Assembly (NCBI GenBank): GCA_900555635.1
Contig: USLU01000004.1
Coordinates: 62,001-126,000 of the forward strand
Direction: 5' to 3'
DNA: 64,000 bases
Origin: an uncultured Bacteroides sp.
GTDB lineage: Bacteria; Bacteroidota; Bacteroidia; Bacteroidales; Bacteroidaceae
Below the pieces are notes generated by a model. It was not told the DNA's origin, made no database searches, and saw nothing but the letters and a program-made list of their open reading frames with translations. Of this stretch, positions 27,145 to 36,432 are shown in pieces (the stretch's first letter is position 1; each line of letters begins with the position of its first letter). Both the position numbers and the translations under genes were made by a program.

Positions 27145-28662
27145 CTACAATTCCGGATTCCAAATACTTTCCCGATAAGGTATGGGGAAAGTAAGGCGGG
27201 CTGCGGTAACATTGTATGCGGCAGCAGGCAGATACTCATACAGCCTCTTCATCTCAACACCGTGGGCATTCATTACTTCTACAGCCTGACCGGTACGCAC
27301 CAAATCGTGCCAGCGATGATTCTCGAATGCAAGTTCTACCCTACGCTCATGGGCTATCAGTGAACGAAGCGCAGCTTGGTCGCTGACATCAGAAGTAGAC
27401 AAGCCTGCACGGGTTCTCACCTCTTTTAAATAACCCAACGCTTTACCTGCATCTCGTTTGGTAGATGATTCATTATAACACTCTGCCAGCATCAACAATA
27501 CATCTGCATATCGAAATACAGGCCAATCGTCGCCACACTGATTAAGCACCGCATGCGGATTCATATACTTTGCACACATATAACGGTAAGCAACTCCTTC
27601 TTGTGGCTGATAGTTCAAAGGAGAGACTACTCTCTCGCTAACAAAATCATCGTCCTTAATGCTTCCTTCAACCACCTTGACGGAAGCCTCAAAACGTTTG
27701 TCGCCTGATTCATAGCTTCTCAACAAGTCGGGTGTGGGTACATTCAGACCGCCATGCTTGATATTCTCCGATTTATCAAGACCCAGGATAGCTACATGGT
27801 TTGTAGATTTGGGCAGCATACGATACAGATAATCGGAATGGTGTCCTTCGGGTCCCTCTTTGAACTGTACTTCAAAGATAGATTCCTTGCTGTTTTTATT
27901 GCCAGTCTTAAATACGTCGGCATATTCCGTCAAAAGTCCATAGCCTTCTTTGGTCACCTCTTCCAGCAAAGGGATAGCTGCATCATATTTCTTCTGATAA
28001 AGATAAACGGATGCCAACAGTGTTTCGGCCGCTCCCTTAGTAGCTCTTCCCGACTGTGGAAAGCCACTCACTTTAGGAAGAACCGCAACCGCATTTATCA
28101 AATCGTCTTCAATGGCAGCAAATATCTCGGTGACGGGAGATTTTCCTTTAGCAGCCTCGGCTGCCGAAGTAACTTCCTTTAAGTGCAAAGGTACTTCACC
28201 GAAAAAGCGAACCAAGTTATAATAATAAAGTGCACGCAAGAAACGTGCCTCACTCAGAATTTGTGTTCTCGCACCTTCGGGAATACCATTGTGCATTCGT
28301 GAGATTATGACATTGGTCTTTGATACTCCATTGAAAGCATCATTAAACAACCCGTTGGAGTAGTTATTGAGATCACCATCCATAAAGTTGCAGATATCCT
28401 GCCGGTGTCCCGGCTCATCACCACCGAATTTGGGATAATATTCGTAATGCGTATTATCCGAACGCATTTCGCCACATATAAAATTATTCCAACCATAAAC
28501 GGCACGCAACGGTTGATAGGCTCCTACAACAAGGTTCTCAAAATCGGCTTGAGTCTTGAAGTAGTTATTGGAACTGGGCTCATGTTCCTTGGGCAAATCA
28601 AGGAAACTATCACAAGAAGCCAACAGACTGGCAGAGAGTAAAAGGAGAACTATTTTTTTCAT
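27145..28662 (-). CDS. SusD/RagB-like glycan-binding lipoprotein
   Basis: The ATG at 28660-28662 gives MKKIVLLLLSASLLASCDSF, a lipoprotein signal peptide; the upstream ATG at 28671 is less likely. The 505-residue protein is a typical SusD. It has an N-terminal SCDSFLDLPKEHEPSSNNYF, TPR-like helices (ILSEARFLRALYYYNLVRFF) with the very common RALYYY pattern, the signature LIAHERRVELAFENHRWHDL, and a closing IPYRESIWNPEL. It captures oligosaccharides at the cell surface together with the SusC encoded 21 bp upstream. It is the last gene of its two-gene operon and is followed by a terminator hairpin. Confidence 0.95.
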   Translation of the reverse strand: MKKIVLLLLSASLLASCDSFLDLPKEHEPSSNNYFKTQADFENLVVGAYQPLRAVYGWNNFICGEMRSDNTHYEYYPKFGGDEPGHRQDICNFMDGDLNNYSNGLFNDAFNGVSKTNVIISRMHNGIPEGARTQILSEARFLRALYYYNLVRFFGEVPLHLKEVTSAAEAAKGKSPVTEIFAAIEDDLINAVAVLPKVSGFPQSGRATKGAAETLLASVYLYQKKYDAAIPLLEEVTKEGYGLLTEYADVFKTGNKNSKESIFEVQFKEGPEGHHSDYLYRMLPKSTNHVAILGLDKSENIKHGGLNVPTPDLLRSYESGDKRFEASVKVVEGSIKDDDFVSERVVSPLNYQPQEGVAYRYMCAKYMNPHAVLNQCGDDWPVFRYADVLLMLAECYNESSTKRDAGKALGYLKEVRTRAGLSTSDVSDQAALRSLIAHERRVELAFENHRWHDLVRTGQAVEVMNAHGVEMKRLYEYLPAAAYNVTAARLTFPIPYRESIWNPEL

Positions 28663-28683
28663 GATATACATTCGTTTAGTAAA

Positions 28684-31600
28684 TTAGAACTTGATGTTAA
28701 CCCCTAATGAGTAAGTGCGTGGAATGGGGTATGAATTATCGTCGATACCACCATAACGTGCACTCGTACCATTGGCACTCGATTCCGGGTTAGGGCCGGG
28801 ATAACTGGTAATATATCCCAGGTTCTGGAAACTAGCATAGACGCGAATCTGTTCCAACCAACCCATCTTGGGGAAAGTATATCCGATCGTGAGGTTCTTG
28901 AAAGCCAAGTACGAACCGTCATACACCATCAACGAACTTCTATCACGAGCCAGATAAGTTACTCCGGCATTACCTGCCGCACGGGGTATTCTTCCATTGC
29001 CCGGGTTCTCTTCCGAACGCCAGCAGTCCAGCAACTCTCTACTCATATTGAACGAACCGTCCAGGTTATGGGAATATTCCATAGAACGAATCACCAAATC
29101 ACCTCCGATAGAACCCGAAATGGTCAATCCTAAATCAAAGTTCTTATATTTGAATGTATTAGTCATACCAAACATCATATCAGGAAGCGGGTCGCCAATC
29201 ATCGTACGGTCTTCGCGAGTAATAATTCCATCGGGCTTCCCATCAGGACCACTTATATCTTTCATTCTGGGAGAACCTACCACCGATTTTCTGGAAGCAT
29301 CGGAATCGGCATATACAGGGCCTTTGGCTAGTTCTTCTTCGTTCATAAAGACACCATCGTACACATAGCCATACAAGAAGCCGAGTGGCTTACCTACCTC
29401 TGTACGGTTCCACGAGCCACCGTAATCACCATCGCCACCCAAGTGGTCGGTTCCTTCACCCAGCGAGAGAACTTTATTTTTGCTGAATGACAGGTTCAGG
29501 TTGGTAGACCATTTGAATGCTCCCACCAAGTTGCGGGTTTCAATATCCACATCGGCACCCCAGAAGCGCACCTTTCCTACATTGGTCTGAATAGAACCAT
29601 ATCCGCTGGAATAAGGCAAAGTCATCTGATACAACATATCACTGGTTGTCTTCCGCCAGTAGTCGGTCTGCACATAAATGCGGTCATTAAACAAACCGAA
29701 GTCAATACCGAAATCCAATTGCTTAGTGATTTCCCATCCCAGCAGTTTATTTTCAAGTCCCGACAGATAAGTACCGCTTTGAATACCACCGTTGAATACA
29801 TAGTTAATGTTAGCTACATTGGCTGCATAAGTATAGTCGCCAATGTTATTATTACCAGTCAGACCGTAGCTGACACGCAACTTCAGGTAGTTCAGCACAT
29901 TCGATGCCTTCTTCATGAAACTCTCTTCCGACACAATCCACCCGGCAGATAACGAGGGGAACAAACCCCAACGGTTATCGGCTCCGAAGCGTGAGCAACC
30001 GTCTTCGCGCAAGGCTACCTGCAACAAGTATTTTTCTTTGTAATTGTAGTTGGCACGCGCCAGGAAAGAGGCCATTGCCCAGGCTGTAGGGGTATTTGAA
30101 CCACTCATCTTCGTAATCTCGGCTTGATTGAGCCAAGGATAATCATCGGCAAAGTTCTCACCATAAAGACCCGAGCCTTCCCAACGGTACTTCTGTGCCG
30201 AAAAACCGCCTAACAGATCGAAGTTATGCTCTCCAATCTTACCGTTATAGGTCAGTGTATGTTCTGTAACCCAAGAACTCTGGAATCCGGTCTGGTAGGT
30301 TCCGGTCGATTTGGTTCCCACTGCATTAATCTCGCCCGATGCTTCGATAGGTTTATAAATTCTATGATTAGACGACTCTGCATCGATACTGAAAGTAGAC
30401 TTCCATGTCAGCCCTTTCCAAACATCTACTTCCAGAAAAGCATTACCTAAGATGCGGGTTCCTTTATAAACGTTTGTTTGTCTGGTCAACATCAGGTAGG
30501 GATTAGGTTGTTTCAGTGAGCCAACGGCAGAAAGTACCTCGGGCATAGAGCCATCGGCATTATAAAAGGGGATAATGGGAGGTGCATAAAGTGCACAAGC
30601 GATGGTGCTCCAGCCTCCATCTGTATTCTGATTTTCGTGTTTGCGGTAAGAGGGAGCCAGGTTTACTCCCAAGCGAATCTTCTCTGTCGGAGTGTAAAGT
30701 GTATTGACGCGGAAATTAAAACGTTCGTAACCTGTATTGATTAACATACCTTCTTGGTTTGCGTAGGAGGCTACTACGGTAGATTTCAATTTATCATTGC
30801 CCGAACTGATTGTTACGCCATAGTTCTGTATCAAAGCATCGCGCGTAATCTTATCAAACCAGTTGGTGCCTTCGCCATATTGTTCCGGATTACGATATAC
30901 TGCCGGAACTTCGGACTTACCGGTCTGCGGATCTTTCCAGCCGGTATATTTAATCATATCTTCATAATAGTTCTTCTTCCATTGAGCATACTCCGTACCA
31001 TTCATCATATCGGGCAGACGGCTCTCATTAATAGTTTGCAAACCTACATTTGCCGAAAACTCAACGGACGTTTTACCCTTCTGTGCTTTTTTTGTGGTAA
31101 TAAGAATCACACCATTTGCGGCTCTCGAACCATAAAGCGAACTAGCCGAAGCATCTTTCAATACCGAAAAAGATTCGATTTCATCGGGACTGATGTTGCT
31201 GATTTCCGTTGTAATGGGCATACCATCCACTACAAACAAGGGGGTGTTACCGGAGTTCAACGAACCGGCTCCGCGAATACGGAAAGACATACCTTCGCCG
31301 GGCTTTCCCGAAGATTGGTAAATCTGTACGCCCGATACCTTTCCCTGCAATCCTTGGGCAAACTGGGTTACCGGCAATCCTTTGGTTTCTTCAGCCTTCA
31401 CACTGGTCACGGCTCCGGTCATCGTTCTTTTCTTCTGGGTACCAAAGCTGACTACCACGACCTCATCAAGTCCTACACTGTTCTCCTTCAAGGCAACAGT
31501 AATCTGCCGTTGATTGCCAACAGTTATCACCTGTGTTTCGAAACCAATAAACGAGAATTCCAAGATCGATTTAGGACTATTGACTACAATTTCGTACTTG

Positions 31601-31770
31601 CCATCCACATCGGAGATGACTCCATTTGTCGTACCTTTCTCCATCACATTGACAGCTGGTAAAGGCTCTCCCAGATTGTCTCTGGTGAAACCAGAAATCT
31701 TGATTTGTGCATAAGCACCAACCAACGCCAATAAGAGAAGGCACGAGGTTAACAAAAATCTCTTTTTCAT
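28684..31770 (-). CDS. SusC/RagA-like TonB-dependent outer-membrane transporter
   Basis: The ATG at 31768-31770 (MKKRFLLTSCLLLLALVGAY) is chosen, giving 1028 residues. The frame is open upstream to 31803 but that would add 11 polar residues before the signal peptide and nearly reach the promoter element. A carboxypeptidase-D-regulatory-like domain follows (IKISGFTRDNLGEPLPAVNV), then the plug (EVVVVSFGTQKKRTMTGAVT, FRIRGAGSLNSGNTPLFVVD, VLKDASASSLYGSRAANGVI) and the barrel ending YSLGVNIKF. There is no STN domain. It is the first gene of the susC-susD pair whose promoter faces the HTCS gene, so HTCS control is likely. Confidence 0.96.
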   Translation of the reverse strand: MKKRFLLTSCLLLLALVGAYAQIKISGFTRDNLGEPLPAVNVMEKGTTNGVISDVDGKYEIVVNSPKSILEFSFIGFETQVITVGNQRQITVALKENSVGLDEVVVVSFGTQKKRTMTGAVTSVKAEETKGLPVTQFAQGLQGKVSGVQIYQSSGKPGEGMSFRIRGAGSLNSGNTPLFVVDGMPITTEISNISPDEIESFSVLKDASASSLYGSRAANGVILITTKKAQKGKTSVEFSANVGLQTINESRLPDMMNGTEYAQWKKNYYEDMIKYTGWKDPQTGKSEVPAVYRNPEQYGEGTNWFDKITRDALIQNYGVTISSGNDKLKSTVVASYANQEGMLINTGYERFNFRVNTLYTPTEKIRLGVNLAPSYRKHENQNTDGGWSTIACALYAPPIIPFYNADGSMPEVLSAVGSLKQPNPYLMLTRQTNVYKGTRILGNAFLEVDVWKGLTWKSTFSIDAESSNHRIYKPIEASGEINAVGTKSTGTYQTGFQSSWVTEHTLTYNGKIGEHNFDLLGGFSAQKYRWEGSGLYGENFADDYPWLNQAEITKMSGSNTPTAWAMASFLARANYNYKEKYLLQVALREDGCSRFGADNRWGLFPSLSAGWIVSEESFMKKASNVLNYLKLRVSYGLTGNNNIGDYTYAANVANINYVFNGGIQSGTYLSGLENKLLGWEITKQLDFGIDFGLFNDRIYVQTDYWRKTTSDMLYQMTLPYSSGYGSIQTNVGKVRFWGADVDIETRNLVGAFKWSTNLNLSFSKNKVLSLGEGTDHLGGDGDYGGSWNRTEVGKPLGFLYGYVYDGVFMNEEELAKGPVYADSDASRKSVVGSPRMKDISGPDGKPDGIITREDRTMIGDPLPDMMFGMTNTFKYKNFDLGLTISGSIGGDLVIRSMEYSHNLDGSFNMSRELLDCWRSEENPGNGRIPRAAGNAGVTYLARDRSSLMVYDGSYLAFKNLTIGYTFPKMGWLEQIRVYASFQNLGYITSYPGPNPESSANGTSARYGGIDDNSYPIPRTYSLGVNIKF

Positions 31771-31805
31771 AATATACGTATTAATGGGGTTATTTTTATC
31801 CAAGG

Positions 31806-31813
31806 CAAAAATA
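31806..31813 (-). promoter_or_regulatory. -7 promoter element of susC-susD
   Basis: On the minus strand this reads TATTTTTG, a full match to TAnnTTTG, 36 bp upstream of the ATG at 31770. A -33 TTTG is not evident, fitting activator-dependent transcription. Confidence 0.6.
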
Positions 31814-32002
31814 GAGCAAATAGGAAAGAGACTATTTTAATATATGACATTTGAGATATGAAAAGTGATATATAGAAAACCCTTCTACCCGTTGGTGGGA
31901 TTTGTTCATTACCATGCGGAAATAGACCAGATTAAGAGTTATTGATTATTTGTGCGTGGCACTGATGTACTAATTATAGTGCGCTGATAATCAATCGTAT
32001 TG

Positions 32003-32181
32003 CACTGTACATCTTTTTATTTAAAGTACAGTGTTACTGTATTAAGGATAAAGTAGTACTGTACTACTGATAAAGTATTACTGTACTACTGATAAAGCGA
32101 CACTGTACTTATAGATAAAGTAACACTGTATCCATAATAAAGTAATACTGTACATTCAGCAAAGTGGTTGTACAGTGTTTA
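32003..32181. repeat. 22-bp-period repeat array between HTCS and susC
   Basis: The core ACTGTA occurs at 32036, 32058, 32080, 32102, 32125 and 32147, steps of 22, 22, 22, 23 and 22 bp. A degenerate copy near 32168 follows. Each unit reads roughly GATAAAGTA, two variable bases, then ACTGTAC. At the left end CACTGTAC (32003-32010) pairs with GTACAGTG (32026-32033) to make a hairpin, and TACAGTG at 32171-32177 is an inverted copy closing the right end. The array fills most of the 481-bp gap between the HTCS stop (32252) and the susC start (31770). The stretch 31814-32002 shows nothing else clear. It could end HTCS transcription, bind a regulator, or be a mobile-like repeat. Confidence 0.85.
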
Positions 32182-32251
32182 TAAACTGATAATTAATAGG
32201 TTGAGTTTCTTTGTATACATTGAGTAGTATTTGGCTCAACTTTACAAAAGC

Positions 32252-35200
32252 TTATGATTTATGCCGTTCAAAGTCCTTAGGCAACACTCCAAACTGCTTA
32301 TAGAAGCACTTGGAGAAATATGAGGATGAGCTAAAGCCTACAATGAAAGCAATCTCATTGATGCGGTATTCCTTCTCACGCAAGAGTTCTGCTGCCTTTT
32401 TCAAACGAATCAGGCGGATAAAGTCGTTAGGAGTCAGTTCGGAGATACTCTTTACTTTGCGGTAAAGGGTGGCACGGCTCATATTGAGCATGACGGCCAA
32501 AGCATCTACATCGAGATTGACCTCGTCCAGACGGGAATGAATGGCTTCCACCAGTTTATTGAGGAAGTCCTCGTCTGCTTTGGAATGAGCTATGACATCT
32601 ACGGTCGATTCGGGTGATTGCCTGTATGACTCGCGTATCTTTTTTCTGTTTTCAAGAAGATTTTCAATACGCGCTTTCAGATAATCAATGGAATAGGGTT
32701 TGGCTATATATTCATCGGCACCTATTTTCAGTCCGTCCAATTGTGCCTGCAAACCGGTTTTAGCCGTCAGCAGAATGACGGGTATATGGCTGTGGCGGAT
32801 GTTTTCCTTGATCTCTTTGCACAAAGCCATCCCATCCATTACCGGCATCATCACGTCGCTGATTATCAAGTCAACACTTTGTTCACTTAATATTTGCAAT
32901 GCCTCTTCACCGTTACCGGCCTTTAGCATCAGATAATCTCCCTTAAGTTGATTAACCATAAAGTTCTGGAATTCTTCATTGTCTTCTACCGAAAGCACTA
33001 CTCTCCGATGTTCCATATCGGGCAAGGAAACTGCATCTGTAAGCTTTCCGGTATCTTCTGCTACTACTTCCTCTTCGCTATCTTCCTTTAAAGTAATAGA
33101 CATTTCCTGCCGGACAGGCAGAATGATGACGAAAGCCACATCCCGCTGATCGGTATCAACAAATATCTGGCCTTTGTGTGCTTCAATCAATGTGCGGGCC
33201 AAAGGCAGACCGATACCAGTGCCTATACTGTTTTCATCCAGCTTCACAAACGGATCGAAAATACGTTCAACTTGCTCCGATGGAATGCGGTCACCGTCAT
33301 TTATCACCGCCAATCTGAAGCTGTCGGCGTAGCTCTCCAGACTAATCTTTATAAAAGTATCGGCATGCTTCAATGCATTATTAAGAAGGTTGCTCAGTAT
33401 CTTAGTAAACATTTCCACATCTACATCAGCAATCAGCTCTTCATGAAGCATATCTTCCTGAAAAGTAATATTCTTCACTTTCGCAGCCGGAGTAAAACGT
33501 TTGATGGTTTCGCGAATAACAGCTACTACATCGGCATGTACAAAATTAAGTTGCAAGCCTTTGGCTTCGGCCTTACGGAAGTCCAGCAGCTCATTGACCA
33601 GTTTCAATAACCGGTTGGTATTTCGTTGAATAATAGAAAGATTATCATAGTACAAATCCGATGTTTTTATTTCTTTCATCACTTCTTCCAGCGGAGCCTT
33701 TATCAGACTTAGCGGCGTTCTTATTTCGTGAGTTATATTGGTGAAGAAGTTGATTTTGGCATTATATAATTCTTTCTCTTTACTGCGTTGCAATAGTTCC
33801 AAAGCTTCCACATTGCGTTTCTGCAAGCGATTGGTATAGCTCCTTACCATATAATATACAACCAATATGAAAATAACGGCGTATGCAATATAAGCCCAAA
33901 CAGTCAAATAGAATGGAGGAAGAATACGAATGTTCATAGATGTTCCGGCTTCATTCCACGTGCCGTCACTATTCGCTACTTTCACACGGAAGGTATATTT
34001 CCCGGGAGAAAGATTAGAATAAGTTACTTGATGTGCCTGACCTACATAAATCCAGTCTTGATCCCATCCTTCCAATTTATAGGCATACTGTGTTCCCTGC
34101 GGGGAAGCATAACTTAGTGCTGCAAAACCAATACTGAAAATAGACTGGTCGTGAGGCAATGTAATTTGCTTAGTATAGGTAATGGAATATTTAAGCAGAG
34201 CATCCTCTCCGCCTACGGGAACTTCGACATTATCTATCTGGAAACTATTAAAAATCACATTGGTTGGTGCCAAGGACGAAAGCAATTTATCTGCTTCAAA
34301 AGCAACGAACCCTTTTACTCCTCCAAAATACATCTTGCCCGATTTACTTACAAAACCGGACTTATAGTTAAACTGATCTCCCAACAGACCATCCGAATGT
34401 GTATAAGTCTTTATTCTGCCCGATGGTAATTCCAGCCGGAACAATCCTTTGTTGGTACTTCCCCAAATGCATCCGTTAGCGTCTTCTTGCAACTGATAAA
34501 TGACATTATTAGGCAATCCTTTATCCATAGAGAAGTGATCGGTAAAAGAACGAGTCTGCTTATTGTAACGGATTAATCCCGCACCCTCCGTCCCTATCCA
34601 TAGTCGATGGCTTCTATCTTCCAAAAGGCAGACCACCATCTTACCGCGAGTAGCGTCTTCTTCCACTACAACCGGATAGTGTTCCCATTTATCCTGCTTT
34701 CTGTCGTACGAAAATAATCCTTGTCCTAAGGTGGCAAACCACACTACACCGTCGAAATCTTCCAGGATATCATTGACCTGCGAGGATATCTCATTTTCGC
34801 AAACACGTATAAAGCTGTCTGTCTCGGGCACATAACGATGCAATCCCGTCATGGTTCCTATCCAGATTGTACCGGTATAGTCTTTATAGATAGAATAGAT
34901 ATTATCGTCATGCAACGTTTCTTTCGACAACGAGCTCCGGTAATTCTTCAATTTCTTATTCTTCAAATTCAGCACAAACAGACCTTCGGAGAAAGAACCT
35001 ATCCAAAGATTATCCTCCTCACACAACAGGGCATGTATATTATCGGCAGAAACATATCCTTGCGTAAAGGTCTTATTCACGGGATCAAAACAATTCAATC
35101 CTCCGTCCTCAGTACCAATCCAAATGTTACCTTTCTCATCCTCACAAAATTCACTAATGCTTTTACCACTGATAAAATGGCTGCCAGCCACAGGATAGTA

Positions 35201-36253
35201 TTTCTCAAACCGTGCATAAGACTCGGCAAAATAATTCACTCCACCAAAGAAAGTTCCTAACCACATGCCTCCTTCCCTATCTTGATAAATGGAATGAATG
35301 GCATTGTCGGAGAGTGAATAAGGATCATTGAACACATGCTGAAAATGCTCGATAGCGCCTGTTTGAGAGGAATAGATATAGAGTCCGCTCTCTGTGCCCA
35401 ACCACAGGTTTGCATTTTTATCCATATAGATATGACGTACAAACAGGGACTTTCCATCTTCACCCTTATTCAGTAATTCACTAAACTTCCCGTCACGCAG
35501 ATTAAGCTTCAGTAATCCGTGGCTAACAGTGCCTACAAGCATGGTTTCGGAATCGAGCATACATAGATGGTTCACATCATTGCCCGAAGTATTCTTTTCC
35601 GCATTATTAATAAGGATCTGAGTTACTTCCCCTGTAGAAACATTCAGTTTTAAAACTCCCTGCTGATAAGTGGCAATCCAAAGGTGGCCATCCCTATCGA
35701 AACAACAATCACGTATTCCCTGCCCCTTTGCCAAATAGCGGTCCAATGAATAAAAACGTACTTCTTTTTGAGGAGTCACACAAAAGATACCCTTATCAGA
35801 GACTCCCAACCACATATTCCCTTCTTTATCACGCACTATAGTGCGCACAATACCAGTAATAGACAAGCCCTTTTCAGTCTTAACCGACAAACCGGTAAAG
35901 CTATCGAAAACCGGATTATACAAGAAGACACCGATGTCCGTACCTATCCATAGCATTCCGTCCGCATCTTCGGCTAAAGAGAAAATAGCGTCACTCTTCA
36001 AACTTTTATCATCTGAAATCCCCCGCTTATATACTTTAAATGAATTGCCATCATATCGGTTCAATCCATTTTGCGTACCAAACCACATGAAGCCTTGACG
36101 GTCTTGCAAAATAGCATACACCATATTCTGAGACAGACCATCCTCCACTCCTAAGTTTTTGAAATAGAAATTGGAGTATTGAGATGCAGCACATATACCG
36201 GACAAAAGAAAAAGTGGCATCAATAAGGTTAAAAATAGCCGAAGTTTATGCAT
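32252..36253 (-). CDS. hybrid two-component system sensor/regulator (HTCS)
   Basis: The start is the ATG at 36251-36253 (MHKLRLFLTLLMPLFLLSG, 1333 residues). A frame start at 36277 overlaps the promoter element. After the signal peptide come two seven-bladed-propeller regions of Reg_prop repeats (GLSQNMVYAILQDRQGFMWF; DGMLWIGTDIGVF) to about residue 690, and a Y_Y_Y domain (YKLEGWDQDWIYVG). One membrane helix lies near residue 790 (AYIAYAVIFILVVYYMV). Then follow a histidine kinase with phospho-His in THEIRTPLS near residue 837, an ATPase with GTGIGLPLA, and a receiver with the phospho-Asp in ISDVMMPVMDG near 1132. A C-terminal AraC-type DNA-binding domain (INEIAFIVGFSSSSYFSKCF) ends it. It senses a periplasmic oligosaccharide and probably activates the adjacent susC-susD. 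Confidence 0.96.
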   Translation of the reverse strand: MHKLRLFLTLLMPLFLLSGICAASQYSNFYFKNLGVEDGLSQNMVYAILQDRQGFMWFGTQNGLNRYDGNSFKVYKRGISDDKSLKSDAIFSLAEDADGMLWIGTDIGVFLYNPVFDSFTGLSVKTEKGLSITGIVRTIVRDKEGNMWLGVSDKGIFCVTPQKEVRFYSLDRYLAKGQGIRDCCFDRDGHLWIATYQQGVLKLNVSTGEVTQILINNAEKNTSGNDVNHLCMLDSETMLVGTVSHGLLKLNLRDGKFSELLNKGEDGKSLFVRHIYMDKNANLWLGTESGLYIYSSQTGAIEHFQHVFNDPYSLSDNAIHSIYQDREGGMWLGTFFGGVNYFAESYARFEKYYPVAGSHFISGKSISEFCEDEKGNIWIGTEDGGLNCFDPVNKTFTQGYVSADNIHALLCEEDNLWIGSFSEGLFVLNLKNKKLKNYRSSLSKETLHDDNIYSIYKDYTGTIWIGTMTGLHRYVPETDSFIRVCENEISSQVNDILEDFDGVVWFATLGQGLFSYDRKQDKWEHYPVVVEEDATRGKMVVCLLEDRSHRLWIGTEGAGLIRYNKQTRSFTDHFSMDKGLPNNVIYQLQEDANGCIWGSTNKGLFRLELPSGRIKTYTHSDGLLGDQFNYKSGFVSKSGKMYFGGVKGFVAFEADKLLSSLAPTNVIFNSFQIDNVEVPVGGEDALLKYSITYTKQITLPHDQSIFSIGFAALSYASPQGTQYAYKLEGWDQDWIYVGQAHQVTYSNLSPGKYTFRVKVANSDGTWNEAGTSMNIRILPPFYLTVWAYIAYAVIFILVVYYMVRSYTNRLQKRNVEALELLQRSKEKELYNAKINFFTNITHEIRTPLSLIKAPLEEVMKEIKTSDLYYDNLSIIQRNTNRLLKLVNELLDFRKAEAKGLQLNFVHADVVAVIRETIKRFTPAAKVKNITFQEDMLHEELIADVDVEMFTKILSNLLNNALKHADTFIKISLESYADSFRLAVINDGDRIPSEQVERIFDPFVKLDENSIGTGIGLPLARTLIEAHKGQIFVDTDQRDVAFVIILPVRQEMSITLKEDSEEEVVAEDTGKLTDAVSLPDMEHRRVVLSVEDNEEFQNFMVNQLKGDYLMLKAGNGEEALQILSEQSVDLIISDVMMPVMDGMALCKEIKENIRHSHIPVILLTAKTGLQAQLDGLKIGADEYIAKPYSIDYLKARIENLLENRKKIRESYRQSPESTVDVIAHSKADEDFLNKLVEAIHSRLDEVNLDVDALAVMLNMSRATLYRKVKSISELTPNDFIRLIRLKKAAELLREKEYRINEIAFIVGFSSSSYFSKCFYKQFGVLPKDFERHKS

Positions 36254-36274
36254 GTTTCCATTGTATTTATTGGG

Positions 36275-36282
36275 CAAAGATA
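36275..36282 (-). promoter_or_regulatory. -7 promoter element of the HTCS gene
   Basis: On the minus strand this reads TATCTTTG, a full match to TAnnTTTG, 21 bp upstream of the ATG at 36253. Its position rules out the more upstream frame start at 36277. Confidence 0.6.
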
Positions 36283-36399
36283 ATTGTTTAGATGAAACGT
36301 AAAAGTCTTATAAGTGCTAATTAACAAGCCTCCAATAAGATTGAGCCGATATTTTTATTTAATGAGATGATATTCTTAATCAAACTTCAAAATGTGCCC

Positions 36400-36407
36400 T
36401 ACTTTTG
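36400..36407 (+). promoter_or_regulatory. -7 promoter element of the GH172-PHP gene
   Basis: TACTTTTG matches TAnnTTTG and lies 25 bp before the ATG at 36433. It is back to back with the HTCS promoter, which is 118 bp away on the other strand. Confidence 0.6.
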
Positions 36408-36432
36408 CACAAAACCCAAAACTAATTAAGTT

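Noticed and set aside
30754..31662. 302-codon plus-strand frame
   Set aside because: It is antisense to the plug-encoding part of susC, has no promoter match, and shows no family pattern.
16093..31770. FecR/sigma-factor-controlled transporters
   Set aside because: Neither complete SusC has an STN domain, and no anti-sigma or sigma factor gene is in the window.
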